The position numbers and the translations under genes were made by a program. The notes beneath the pieces were generated by a model, which was not told where the DNA came from, did no database searches, and saw only the letters and a program-made list of their open reading frames with translations. A DNA stretch of 55,084 nucleotides from Sneathiella sp. (GTDB lineage: Bacteria > Pseudomonadota > Alphaproteobacteria > Sneathiellales > Sneathiellaceae): contig JAEPMY010000008.1 in assembly GCA_017643685.1 (NCBI GenBank), positions 1-55,084 of the forward strand, written 5' to 3'. Shown here piece after piece: positions 19,413-28,065 of this stretch (the first letter of the stretch is position 1; each line of letters starts with the position of its first letter).

Positions 19413-20276
19413 TTACGAAGCGCTACCCGCAATTTCAAGGAAGCAGTCAACTGCGCGGGTGACGAGCCCATGCTTGTTTTCCCGAAGGTAAGATGCGGTG
19501 ATATTAATAGGGCTGGGTGTCCAGCCGGCGTCGAATATCTCGACGCGATCTTTCATCCGCTCCTCCAGAATATTACGGCGCGGGAATGCGCCAACCCCCA
19601 CGCCAGACGCTACCATTTCAAATCCGGTGGATAGGGAACTTGTTGGGAAAAGGCGAACGCCGCTTCCCAGTTTTTCGGTCATAAAGGATTGGATTTCCTG
19701 AAAGGGGCGGGATTGCTTATGAAATGTAATCACAGCGGTTGTCGCAAGGTCTGGATCAGGTGTCCCCTTCTTCTTAAACCAACCCACATCAAATGCCGGC
19801 AGATTGTGGTTTTCAACCTTGTAATCAGATAAAGGCCCCATTAAAAGCGCCAAATCCAGCGACCGATCCATCAATTGTTCTCGCAGATTTACGGATATGT
19901 CGACGGTGACCTCTACAGTGACATTGGGATATAGGCGATAGAATTTTGGTAAAAACTCCGCCAGCCAACTTTCTGCTATGGTTTCGATAACACCGATCCG
20001 CAAGATAGCGCTCAGATTATCGCTCGGCACTACTTCGGTACGGATCTGATCAACGGTTTGCATCAGGATTTCGGCGTAGGGCAATAGTTTGATCCCTTCT
20101 TGGGTGAGGTCAACGCCGCCCCGATCCCTGTCAAACAAGATGACACCGAGCGAATCCTCAAGGGCGAGCAGGCGATTGGACACTGCTGGCTGCGATATAT
20201 TGAGATGAGTGGCAGCCCTTCTCACACCGCCGAGCCGGGTTACTGCCAAAAAGGTTCTAATCTGATCAAGTGTCAT
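19413..20276 (-). CDS. LysR family transcriptional regulator
   Basis: 287 residues. The N-terminal winged helix-turn-helix (1-60) reads MTLDQIRTFLAVTRLGG...AATHLNISQPAVSNRLLALEDSLG. A two-lobed effector-binding domain (about 90-285) follows. It lies between the carboxylase (same strand, downstream) and the TRAP operon (opposite strand, starting 155 bases away), and could control either. The divergent arrangement with the TRAP operon is the classical LysR layout. The effector is unknown. Confidence 0.93.
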   Translation of the reverse strand: MTLDQIRTFLAVTRLGGVRRAATHLNISQPAVSNRLLALEDSLGVILFDRDRGGVDLTQEGIKLLPYAEILMQTVDQIRTEVVPSDNLSAILRIGVIETIAESWLAEFLPKFYRLYPNVTVEVTVDISVNLREQLMDRSLDLALLMGPLSDYKVENHNLPAFDVGWFKKKGTPDPDLATTAVITFHKQSRPFQEIQSFMTEKLGSGVRLFPTSSLSTGFEMVASGVGVGAFPRRNILEERMKDRVEIFDAGWTPSPINITASYLRENKHGLVTRAVDCFLEIAGSAS

Positions 20277-20431
20277 GCCGTTATTCCGCGCCTTTTTCCG
20301 AGAGCTGATAACTTAAATCTTTCAGAATATATAACAAATGAAAATTTGACATTATAAACCACCCCCTGCGATTTTATTGGTGCAGGCGCAGGTAGGTGAC
20401 TGCTCGGGAAAAATATAACAAGGATCAACTC

Positions 20432-21469
20432 ATGAAACTCCAACTTCTCACTGCTGCAATGGTGCTCGTCGGTTCGAACGCACTTGCACAGGATACTCTC
20501 TCTGTTGTCGGTAGCTGGAGTGGTTTGCCGCTTCACAAACAGTATGAAAACCCTTTCTGGTCAAAAACTCTGCCAGCAGCACTTGGCGGTAATGTTGACG
20601 TTGCCCTGACAACTCACGATCAAATGGGTATCTCTGGCGGCGACGTATTCCGTATGATGAGCGAAGGTGTTTTTGACATCGGCATGACTGTGTCTGACTA
20701 CGCGATTGCAGATAACACAGCGCTGGAAGGTCTTGATGTGCCTCTTCTCGCTGCTGATGCAGATGAAGCGAAGAAACTGGTTGATGCTTCCCGTCCAATG
20801 ATGAACGACATTTATAAAACAACTTTTAATGCGCACGTAATCGGAACTGCACCTTACCCGCCGCAGGTTGTTTTCTGTAACGCTGAAATTGGTGGCCTTG
20901 CGGATTTGAAAGGCAAGAAAGTTCGTGCTTCCGGCCGCATGACAGCAAATGTTCTGGAATCTGTTGGTGCAGAATCCGTGACCATGTCCTTTGGTGAAGT
21001 TCCGGGCGCTCTGCAGCGCGGTGTCCTTGATTGTGCGGTAACTGGCGCAGGTTCTGGTCTCAGCGCTGGCTGGTGGGAAGTAAGCACGCACCTGCTGCCA
21101 CTTGCTCTTGGTGGCTGGGATACAGTTGTTGCTGCGATCCGTCTGGACAAATGGAATGCACTGGATGAAGCCACACAGAAAACACTGGAAGCTTCCTTCA
21201 AAGAAAATGTTGAAGACAAAGCTTGGGCCGCTGCTCAGGCTGCAATCAATACTGATGTTGCTTGCCTGACAGGTGAAGGTGAGTGTCCAACAGGCGAAAG
21301 CCGTGGTATGAAACTGGTACAGGTAACAGATGCGGATGCAACACTGGTTAAAGACCTGCTGGTTACCAAAGTTCTTCCAGATTGGGCAGAACGTGCTGGT
21401 GGTGACTGGGGTGCGCGCTGGAATAAAACAGTTGGCGCAGCTGCTGGAATTACGATTCCGCTGAAATAA
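20432..21469 (+). CDS. TRAP transporter substrate-binding protein (DctP type)
   Basis: About 345 residues. Signal peptide MKLQLLTAAMVLVGSNALAQ directs it to the periplasm. The body has the DctP pattern: GGDVFRMMSEGVFDIGMT in the first lobe, then LKGKKVRASGRMTANVLESVG, where the Arg usually salt-bridges a substrate carboxylate, and GVLDCAVTGAGSG. This suggests an organic acid or carboxylated ligand. The ATG at 20432 is preferred over an upstream codon at 20396, since it starts the signal peptide and follows AAGGA. It is the first gene of a six-gene run. Confidence 0.93.
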   Translation: MKLQLLTAAMVLVGSNALAQDTLSVVGSWSGLPLHKQYENPFWSKTLPAALGGNVDVALTTHDQMGISGGDVFRMMSEGVFDIGMTVSDYAIADNTALEGLDVPLLAADADEAKKLVDASRPMMNDIYKTTFNAHVIGTAPYPPQVVFCNAEIGGLADLKGKKVRASGRMTANVLESVGAESVTMSFGEVPGALQRGVLDCAVTGAGSGLSAGWWEVSTHLLPLALGGWDTVVAAIRLDKWNALDEATQKTLEASFKENVEDKAWAAAQAAINTDVACLTGEGECPTGESRGMKLVQVTDADATLVKDLLVTKVLPDWAERAGGDWGARWNKTVGAAAGITIPLK

Positions 21470-21483
21470 GGAAGACGTATTGC

Positions 21484-22017
21484 ATGGACAAGATTGTCTC
21501 TATTCTTGCCCGCGCAAATAGCGCGATCGCTGTGGTAGCAGGGCTTCTGCTGCTGACAGCGGTCGCAGCGACATTATTAGATGTCATTTTGCGTGCGTTT
21601 GGAACATCCCTTGGTGGGACCGATGAATTATCCGGTTATGCCATGGCTATCTCTACAGCTTGGGGTGTGGCATTTGCTTTAACCGAACGGGCGCATGTTC
21701 GTATCGATATTTTAAGAAATAAAACGGTGGCTCCGATCCGAGCTTTGTTTGACGCGGTTGCGCTTCTCGCGCTGGTGGGTGTTTCTATCATGATCGCCTG
21801 GCGTGGCTGGGGGGTTCTTTCAAAAACCATCTCCAACAACGCGCGCTCCAACACGGCACTTGAAACCCCGCTTTGGATCCCTCAGACACTGTGGTGGTCC
21901 GGTTGGACCTGGTTCGCCATCTCTGCCACGATTATGGCACTTGCCGTCCTCGTCTCCTTGGTGTCTCGCCGCTACGAGCAGGTTGATGAAATTGCCGGTT
22001 TTGAGGGGGAAGCATGA
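21484..22017 (+). CDS. TRAP transporter small permease (DctQ type)
   Basis: 177 residues with four hydrophobic segments (about 15-40, 50-68, 85-108, 130-158), the DctQ layout. It forms the small membrane subunit that joins DctM. It carries DVILRAFGTSLGGTDELSGYAM and ERAHVRIDI, both typical of the family. Its stop overlaps the start of the large permease by four bases (ATGA). Confidence 0.9.
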   Translation: MDKIVSILARANSAIAVVAGLLLLTAVAATLLDVILRAFGTSLGGTDELSGYAMAISTAWGVAFALTERAHVRIDILRNKTVAPIRALFDAVALLALVGVSIMIAWRGWGVLSKTISNNARSNTALETPLWIPQTLWWSGWTWFAISATIMALAVLVSLVSRRYEQVDEIAGFEGEA

Positions 22018-23294
22018 TTTTCTTTACCACAGGCGGGCTGCTTGGTCTGCTGGCGCTTTCCATTCCGGTTGGGATCGTATTGATCCTTCTGGCGATTGGT
22101 CTTGATGAATTTTTCTCTCCTTTCCCGCTGATGCGTGGATTGGGGCAGGTGGTATGGTCCTCCAGCAACTCTGGAACGCTGATCGCCATTCCATTTTTTG
22201 TGTTGCTGGGTGAATTGCTTGTTCGAAGCGGTGTGGCTGCGAAAACCTATCAGGCGCTTAATGCCTGGGTTTCTTGGTTGCCGGGTGGTTTGATCCACGC
22301 GAATATTGCGACCTCCACTCTCTTTTCTGCCACATCGGGCAGTTCAGTCGCCACGGCGGCCACTGTTGCAACAGTGGCAACACCTCAGGCGAATAAGCTG
22401 GGCTATGATCCGCGCCTGTTCTCTGGTGCGATTGCGGCGGGTGGTACTTTGGGTATTTTGATCCCACCCTCCATTAATCTGATTGTGTATGGTTTTCTGA
22501 CAGAAACATCCATTCCGCGCCTTTTCCTGGCAGGCCTGGTGCCGGGTGTCATGCTGGCGTTGATGTTCATGTTGGCAACGGCCCTGCTATGTATGTATAA
22601 CCCGTCCCTCGGCGGTCCACGTCCAAAGGTTAGCTGGGGTGAACGGTTCAAAGCATTACCTGATCTGCTGCCAATTCTGGGTTTGTTTGCCACAATTGTT
22701 GTGACCATCTATGCCGGTATTGCTACCCCGACGGAAGCCGCGGCTCTTGGCGTTGTTTTCTCAATTGTCATTGCGGCTCTCAATCGCTCCTTGAACCGGG
22801 ACATGGTTGTATCCGCCCTTCGCGGAACCATTCGGACAACTGCCATGATTATGCTGGTTGTGATCGGCGCTTATGTTCTGAACTTTGCGTTGACCGCCGC
22901 GGGGGTTAGCCGGGCGCTTCAGATGTTCCTCACAGATCTCGGCCTTGGCCCTTATGGGACACTGATGATCATTATTGCCGTATATGTAGTTCTGGGCTTC
23001 TTTATTGAGACCTTGTCCTTGATGGTGGCAACAATTCCGATCGTTGTGCCAATTATTCTCAGCATGGGTTTTGATAAAATCTGGTTTGGTATTTTGATGA
23101 TTGTGCTTGTTGAAATGGCACTTATCACCCCACCCGTCGGACTGAACCTGTATGTGGTGCAGGCTGCCCGCGGTAAAGGGCCCATGATCGAAGTCGTTGT
23201 GGGGGCAATCCCATATGTGATCATGATGGCTCTGATGGTTGGTATGCTGATTCTTCTGCCTGAACTCGCTTTGTGGCTTCCAGATTCGCTCTAA
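22014..23294 (+). CDS. TRAP transporter large permease (DctM type)
   Basis: 426 residues, about 12 membrane segments. This is the sodium-coupled transport subunit. Conserved DctM stretches include LFSATSGSSVATAATVATV, the IPPSINLIVYGFLTE loop, a GIATPTEAAALG motif near the middle, FIETLSLMVATIPIVVPI, and ALITPPVGLNLYVV near the end. It is preceded by the small permease with a four-base overlap and followed 19 bases later by the DUF2848 gene. Confidence 0.95.
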   Translation: MIFFTTGGLLGLLALSIPVGIVLILLAIGLDEFFSPFPLMRGLGQVVWSSSNSGTLIAIPFFVLLGELLVRSGVAAKTYQALNAWVSWLPGGLIHANIATSTLFSATSGSSVATAATVATVATPQANKLGYDPRLFSGAIAAGGTLGILIPPSINLIVYGFLTETSIPRLFLAGLVPGVMLALMFMLATALLCMYNPSLGGPRPKVSWGERFKALPDLLPILGLFATIVVTIYAGIATPTEAAALGVVFSIVIAALNRSLNRDMVVSALRGTIRTTAMIMLVVIGAYVLNFALTAAGVSRALQMFLTDLGLGPYGTLMIIIAVYVVLGFFIETLSLMVATIPIVVPIILSMGFDKIWFGILMIVLVEMALITPPVGLNLYVVQAARGKGPMIEVVVGAIPYVIMMALMVGMLILLPELALWLPDSL

Positions 23295-23313
23295 TAAATA
23301 AGGTATAATAAAA

Positions 23314-23967
23314 ATGTTGTTTCACACTCCAGGCGGCTCTATCGAGCTGAACGTCACCTCCTTGTTTATTGCAGGTTGGACAGGCCGCGATATGGCCGCT
23401 GTTAATCATCATATCGAAGAGCTAAAAGAGTTGGGTGTTGCGCCGCCAAGCACGGTTCCGCTGTATTATCGCGGCTCTTCAAATCTTCTGCTTCAGGCCA
23501 ACAAAATTCAGGCCCTTAGCGAAGGCTCGTCCGGCGAGGCGGAACCATTTGTTGTTCTCTCTGATGGTAAATACTGGCTGGGGCTCGGCTCTGACCACAC
23601 AGATCGCCCGCTTGAGGCATTTTCTGTGGCCCATTCCAAGCAGAATTGCGCCAAGCCAGTTGCTGATACTGTTTGGCCGCTGGAAGAAGTGACAGATCAT
23701 CTGGATCAGCTAGAGCTGAAATCCTGGATCAAAGAAGAGGGGGAGTGGATTGCCTATCAAGAGGGCACACTGGCCTCCATCCGTCCATTGAAAGAGCTGA
23801 TCGACGGCATTGATCTGCCAGAGAATGGCGGCATGCTGTGCGGAACTTTACCAGCTATCGGCGGGGTGCGCGGTGCGGTGGCTTTTAGAATGGAATTGAA
23901 TGATCCGGTTCTTGGTCGCAAAATCACCACCGAATATGAAATCGAAACATTGCCGGTGGTCGCATGA
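23314..23967 (+). CDS. DUF2848 family protein
   Basis: 217 residues. Signature pieces of the DUF2848 family are visible: GWTGRDMAAVNHHIEELKELGV, PPSTVPLYYRGS, LGLGSDHTDRPLEAFSVAHSKQNC and a KPVADTVWPLEEV stretch. No function has been proved for the family that I know of; its fold is thought to resemble fumarylacetoacetate hydrolases, and the conserved His/Asp and Glu would suit metal binding. It lies inside the TRAP operon, and its stop overlaps the amidase start by four bases, so it probably acts on the transported compound or a breakdown product. Confidence 0.85.
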   Translation: MLFHTPGGSIELNVTSLFIAGWTGRDMAAVNHHIEELKELGVAPPSTVPLYYRGSSNLLLQANKIQALSEGSSGEAEPFVVLSDGKYWLGLGSDHTDRPLEAFSVAHSKQNCAKPVADTVWPLEEVTDHLDQLELKSWIKEEGEWIAYQEGTLASIRPLKELIDGIDLPENGGMLCGTLPAIGGVRGAVAFRMELNDPVLGRKITTEYEIETLPVVA

Positions 23968-25184
23968 CATTACAGGAAATTCTGGATAAAGCTCTAGAAA
24001 CGAAGAGTGTTTTTACGAGGCTTTACCCTGAAAAAGCGAAAGAAGACGCGGATAAAGATGGGCCTTGTTCTGGCCTGATCATGACTGCAAAAGACCTTTT
24101 CGATATTGAAGGGGCCGTTACACGGGCCGGTAGCCGCATTTTGGATGATCGCCCCGCGGCTACTGAGGACGCGCCCGCTGTTGCAAAAATGCGAGCGGCT
24201 GGGGCCACTTTGATCGGTAGCACCACGATGACGGAACTGGCCTATTCTGGTCTTGGCCTAAACCCTCATGACGGAACTGCGGACAATCCGGCTTATCCAG
24301 GGCATATCCCGGGCGGCTCTACCTCGGGCGGCGCCGTTTCTGTGGCTCTCGGGCTTGCGGATGTGGCTTTGGGTAGTGACACTGGTGGTTCTTTACGTAT
24401 TCCAGCCGCATTTTGCGGTGTGGCGGGTTTTAAGCCAAGTCAGTCTTCGGTCTCGCGAGAAGGAACTGTGCCACTTTCTTATGAACTCGATAGTATTGGA
24501 CCCATCGGCAAAGATATCTCAACCTGCGCCCTTGCCTGGCAGGTAATGGCAGGGCAGGAAGTTAAAGCGCTATCGGCACATCAAAACAAACTGGTCGTGC
24601 CGGAGAATTTTGGCCTGACAGATTTAGATGCTGAAATTGCAGCAGGTTTTGAGGTGTTAGTTCAAGATTTGCAATCCAAAGGGTGGGAAATCGAACGCCG
24701 GAGTTTTGCCGTTTTGGAAGATTATAAGCAACTTCCGGTATGGCACTTCAGCGCCGTTGAAAGTCGCCGGAGTTTTGAAAACGAGTATCAGAACAAAGCC
24801 GACCTGTTTGACCCACGGGTCCGCTCCCGTATGAAGCGGGCAGATGAGGTGAGTGATGCCGATTTTGATCAAACGGTTGAGCGCCGAAAAGAACTGATTG
24901 CTGCTTTTGAGGCAGAACTTGGCGCTGATATGATTCTGCTGCCAACTGTTGCTATTCTGCCGCCTTCTTTTGAGGATGTTTCCGTCGATGAGAATTATGA
25001 TCGATTGAACTTGCTGGCTCTTCGAAATACCAGCCTTGCTAACGTGATGGATGGTTGCAGCAGCAGTGTTCCTTTCTCTCATGATGGACGTGTTATGGGG
25101 GCGATGCTGGTCTCAACAGGTGGAAATGATGACGATCTTCTCTCCGTCTCCTTGGCGCTAGAGGCTGATGTCGCCAAGTCATAA
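23964..25184 (+). CDS. Amidase signature family hydrolase
   Basis: 406 residues. The Ser-cisSer-Lys catalytic set is complete: Lys43 in TAKDLFDIEG, Ser119/Ser121 in PGGSTSGGAV and the nucleophile Ser143 in SDTGGSLRIPAAF. The protein hydrolyses an amide or ureido C-N bond, releasing ammonia or an amine. It is shorter at the N-terminus than GatA and lacks GatA context, so it is a catabolic amidase. Translationally coupled to the DUF2848 gene upstream and 3 bases before the M24-like gene. Confidence 0.92.
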   Translation: MTLQEILDKALETKSVFTRLYPEKAKEDADKDGPCSGLIMTAKDLFDIEGAVTRAGSRILDDRPAATEDAPAVAKMRAAGATLIGSTTMTELAYSGLGLNPHDGTADNPAYPGHIPGGSTSGGAVSVALGLADVALGSDTGGSLRIPAAFCGVAGFKPSQSSVSREGTVPLSYELDSIGPIGKDISTCALAWQVMAGQEVKALSAHQNKLVVPENFGLTDLDAEIAAGFEVLVQDLQSKGWEIERRSFAVLEDYKQLPVWHFSAVESRRSFENEYQNKADLFDPRVRSRMKRADEVSDADFDQTVERRKELIAAFEAELGADMILLPTVAILPPSFEDVSVDENYDRLNLLALRNTSLANVMDGCSSSVPFSHDGRVMGAMLVSTGGNDDDLLSVSLALEADVAKS

Positions 25185-25187
25185 CCA

Positions 25188-26372
25188 GTGAACTCCCAAT
25201 TGAAAGAGCGCTTTTCAGATATTTATGCAAACAGACGGTCTAGATTACTGTCTGATTTGCCAATGGGATGCGCTCTTTTTGGGATGGGTAGCGCCCTGGG
25301 GGCTGGAGGCAAATCCCATGGTGCGCTTCGTTTTTTAAGTGGCTGGGATAGCCGGGAAGCTTCATCCCTTCTTCTGTTGACGCCTCATATGTCCCAGCTG
25401 TTAATTTCCAGTCCTTTTATGTTGCCGGTTGCTCTGGAAACTGTAGCGGAACTGAACCCTGTCTTTGTGCCTATTGGTGATTGGCCCAAAATGGTGGCGG
25501 ATTTTTTCGGGGAGAAAACACCTGCCTGGATTGGTGTCGATGAAATGCCTGCCGCTGCATATGAGGGATTGAGAGAGGGGATCAAGTCTGGCGTTGATGG
25601 CAGCCCTTACCTTGATGCTCTTCGCGTTCAAAAAGATGAGTATGCACTCTCGCGTCACCGCGAAGGCGCGGCCATCTGTCATCAGCTTTTTAAAATTTTG
25701 CCGCAGCTTATTGAAATTGGAAAGCCAGTCAAGTTAGTGCAGGCGGAGCTGGAATATGAAGCCAAAAGCCGCGGGGCTGATTATATGAATAGTTGGCTCA
25801 CTATTCGGCCTGCGGCAGATCGGCCCCGCTATTGGCCACAAGAAAACCAAGCTCCTGTTGCCGATAATTCACAAATATTGCTGGGGCTTGCACTGACGAT
25901 TGAGGGGCATTGGGCTCATGGTATTCGAATGGGATATCTGGGCGCATTGGATCCCCGGCACGAAGCGTTTCACCAGACGGTATTGGCCGCTTTGGATGTT
26001 GGGGCTGCAGAGCTACAGGTCGGTAATTCTGTTGCATCTTCTATGAGTGCCATGGAGGAAAGACTTCAGAAATGCGGTTATGACAAAATGTATGGACCAT
26101 CAAGAGGCTTCCGTTATGGGCACGGTCTTGGCCTTTCTTATGAAGATCCAATGCTGACAGATCATTTTCCGCAGAAATTCGGGCAGGCAACGGCAAACGC
26201 AGTTAATGGTGAGGATGTTAGCTTGAAGAGCGGTATGCTGTTTGAGCTACATCCCAATCTCTTTTTCGATGGTGTCGGCGGCGCGGCAATTGGCGATATG
26301 GTGCTGGTCACCGATCATGGGCCGGAAAGACTGACAAACTTTCCGCGCGGACTAATGAAAATTGGGAAATAA
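25188..26372 (+). CDS. M24 (pita-bread) family protein with altered metal site
   Basis: 394 residues, starting with GTG at 25188, three bases after the amidase stop. The C-terminal half (about 170-390) is the creatinase/aminopeptidase P fold: GHGLGLSYEDP and FELHPNLFF retain the usual His and one Glu. The two Asp ligands of active metallopeptidases are not in place (EGHWAHGIRMGY), and the final Glu is replaced (GAAIGDMVLV). Creatinase is a metal-free member of this fold that cuts a C-N bond, so a non-peptidase amidinohydrolase-like role is as likely as a peptidase. The N-terminal domain is divergent. Last gene of the operon. Confidence 0.8.
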   Translation: MNSQLKERFSDIYANRRSRLLSDLPMGCALFGMGSALGAGGKSHGALRFLSGWDSREASSLLLLTPHMSQLLISSPFMLPVALETVAELNPVFVPIGDWPKMVADFFGEKTPAWIGVDEMPAAAYEGLREGIKSGVDGSPYLDALRVQKDEYALSRHREGAAICHQLFKILPQLIEIGKPVKLVQAELEYEAKSRGADYMNSWLTIRPAADRPRYWPQENQAPVADNSQILLGLALTIEGHWAHGIRMGYLGALDPRHEAFHQTVLAALDVGAAELQVGNSVASSMSAMEERLQKCGYDKMYGPSRGFRYGHGLGLSYEDPMLTDHFPQKFGQATANAVNGEDVSLKSGMLFELHPNLFFDGVGGAAIGDMVLVTDHGPERLTNFPRGLMKIGK

Positions 26373-26684
26373 ACAGGATAAGCAACGGTACAATTTACGC
26401 GACAAACCACGATAAGCGACGATACTTAAAACAATAACGCGACAGGTAAGCAACGGGGCACACAACTGTGAAAATGTCGCCTAGGGGCTGGAAAACTCAT
26501 CCGGCCCCTAAAGGCTTGGGTACGCTACTGGGTAAGCAACTCAACTGCAGTTGCGAGATAATATGCCGCCTAAGATTTAACATCCTGTAAGATTATCCAT
26601 GCAATTTTATGCAAATTTTCAGAATGCTTTATGCGCTTTAGCTAATGGTTTGAAATCTGCGGGTTTCGCGGCTATGGTTGACGG
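26373..26684. other. 312-base intergenic region with short direct repeats and a hairpin
   Basis: No gene is supported. Four copies of a RTAAGCRAC-like repeat start at about 26378, 26411, 26445 and 26531. A 10-bp hairpin (one G-U pair) TAGGGGCTGG/CCGGCCCCTA sits at 26482-26510 and may help end the TRAP operon transcript, though no T-run follows. The rest is A/T-rich, leading to the MscS start at 26685. Confidence 0.45.
26378..26545 (+). repeat. Short direct repeats of RTAAGCRACG type
   Basis: GATAAGCAACGGTAC (26378), GATAAGCGACGATAC (26411), GGTAAGCAACGGGGC (26445) and GGTAAGCAACTCAAC (26531). The first three are spaced 33 and 34 bases apart, about three helical turns. Two copies are also preceded by a shared ACGCGACA. 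This could be an array of protein-binding sites or a decayed tandem repeat. Confidence 0.45.
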
Positions 26685-27989
26685 ATGAGCGAAGCTGAAA
26701 TAATTGATTTTTTGCAGAAATTCTGGGCAAATTTCCTTGAACATGCCCAACGAATAGAGATTTATGTACAAATCGCGGCGGTGATTTTGGGCTATATTCT
26801 CGCCCGATTCAGCCAGCAACGAATCAAAAATGCTTTAACGGGACTAGAGGATAAATTTTCACTTCCCTTATGGAAGCGTGTGCTGCCCGTTTTATCGTCT
26901 GTGGCCTTCCCGGGATCGTGGCTCATTATACAGTTTGCGGTGCTCGCCATTATTCGGGGCACGGGTCACCCCTCTTATATTCTGTCGGTCACATGCTCAC
27001 TTCTGAGTGCGTGGGTGGTTATTCAGATATTCACTCGCCTGATGCAAAATTCTGCCTACGCGCGGTTGGTGGCGTTATGTGTTTGGGTAATCGCGGCGCT
27101 GAATATACTTGGCCTACTGACACCAACGCTGGAATTTCTGGACAGCCTGTCTTTCTCCTTTGGGGATACCCGGATCTCCATGCTCAAGATTGCCAAAGGG
27201 ATCGTGGCGGCAATCATCGTTTTCTGGATTTCCATGGGGCTGTCGCGATTTGCTGAAAGCCGCATTCACAAAACGAGTGCGCTGACACCATCTGTACAGG
27301 TTCTGCTCGCCAAGCTTATTCGGGTTGGATTAATTGCTGCGGCTATTCTGATCGTTCTATCAAACTCTGGCATCAATATTACGGCCTTCGCTGTCTTCAG
27401 TGGTGCCTTGGGTGTTGGTATTGGCTTCGGTCTGCAAAAAGTGGTTTCCAATCTGATCAGTGGTGTGATTCTTCTTCTGGATCGCAGTATCAAGCCTGGT
27501 GACGTTATTGAACTGGATGAGACATATGGCCGGGTTAATTCCATGGGCGCACGATATGCGTCGGTGATTACGCGGGACGCATCAGAGTTTCTAATCCCGA
27601 ACGAGGATTTGATTACCCAGCGGGTGATCAACTGGTCTTATTCTTCCAAAAATATTCGGCTTAAATGCCCGATTGGCGTTTCTTATGATTCCGATATTCC
27701 AGAGGTCATCAAGATGACTGAGGAAGCCGCAAAAGATATCCCAAGGGTTTTGCATAACCCAGCGCCCCGCTGCCTGATGCGGGGATTTGGCGATAGTGCT
27801 ATTGATTTGGAACTGCGCTTTTGGATCCGCGACCCGGAACAGGGCTGTGCAAATGTGACCAGCGAGGTTCTGGTCGCTGTTTGGAAAGCCTATAAGGAAG
27901 CCGGTGTTGGTATTCCATTTCCGCAGCGTGATATCCGTGTGGAAATGGTCTCCCCTCACGATGCAGATAATCCCGTTAAATCAGACTAA
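26685..27989 (+). CDS. Mechanosensitive channel of the MscS family
   Basis: 434 residues. About five hydrophobic segments lie in the first 215 residues. The pore helix and beta domain carry the MscS signature GVGIGFGLQKVVSNLISGVILL...DRSIKPGDVIE (about 240-275) and later NEDLITQRVINWSY. It opens under membrane tension to release solutes in osmotic downshock. Longer than E. coli MscS because of extra N-terminal helices, as in YjeP/YnaI-like members. Transcribed alone; zur begins 76 bases later. Confidence 0.9.
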   Translation: MSEAEIIDFLQKFWANFLEHAQRIEIYVQIAAVILGYILARFSQQRIKNALTGLEDKFSLPLWKRVLPVLSSVAFPGSWLIIQFAVLAIIRGTGHPSYILSVTCSLLSAWVVIQIFTRLMQNSAYARLVALCVWVIAALNILGLLTPTLEFLDSLSFSFGDTRISMLKIAKGIVAAIIVFWISMGLSRFAESRIHKTSALTPSVQVLLAKLIRVGLIAAAILIVLSNSGINITAFAVFSGALGVGIGFGLQKVVSNLISGVILLLDRSIKPGDVIELDETYGRVNSMGARYASVITRDASEFLIPNEDLITQRVINWSYSSKNIRLKCPIGVSYDSDIPEVIKMTEEAAKDIPRVLHNPAPRCLMRGFGDSAIDLELRFWIRDPEQGCANVTSEVLVAVWKAYKEAGVGIPFPQRDIRVEMVSPHDADNPVKSD

Positions 27990-28013
27990 TCCGGTTGTGC
28001 CTTTGCTTGCTAT

Positions 28014-28043
28014 TTGGCGTTATTGTGATATGTAATATTATAA
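28014..28043 (+). promoter_or_regulatory. Possible promoter of zur-znuCB
   Basis: TTGGCG (28014-28019) and TTATAA (28038-28043) are 18 bases apart. The -10 lies inside the Zur-box-like palindrome, so a bound repressor would block RNA polymerase. This is inferred from spacing and overlap only. Confidence 0.35.
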
Positions 28044-28045
28044 CA
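28031..28045. promoter_or_regulatory. Zur-box-like operator
   Basis: TGTAATATTATAACA is palindromic apart from one base pair and the centre, and matches the TGTTATAnTATAACA type of proteobacterial Zur sites at 14 of 15 positions. It lies 21 bases before the zur start, so the operon is probably repressed by its own first product when zinc is sufficient. Confidence 0.65.
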
Positions 28046-28065
28046 ATAACATTATGGAGCCGCGT

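Noticed and set aside
20346-20376. Promoter of the TRAP operon
   Set aside because: TTGACA at 20346-20351 is good, but no convincing -10 lies 16-18 bases downstream, so it was not listed.
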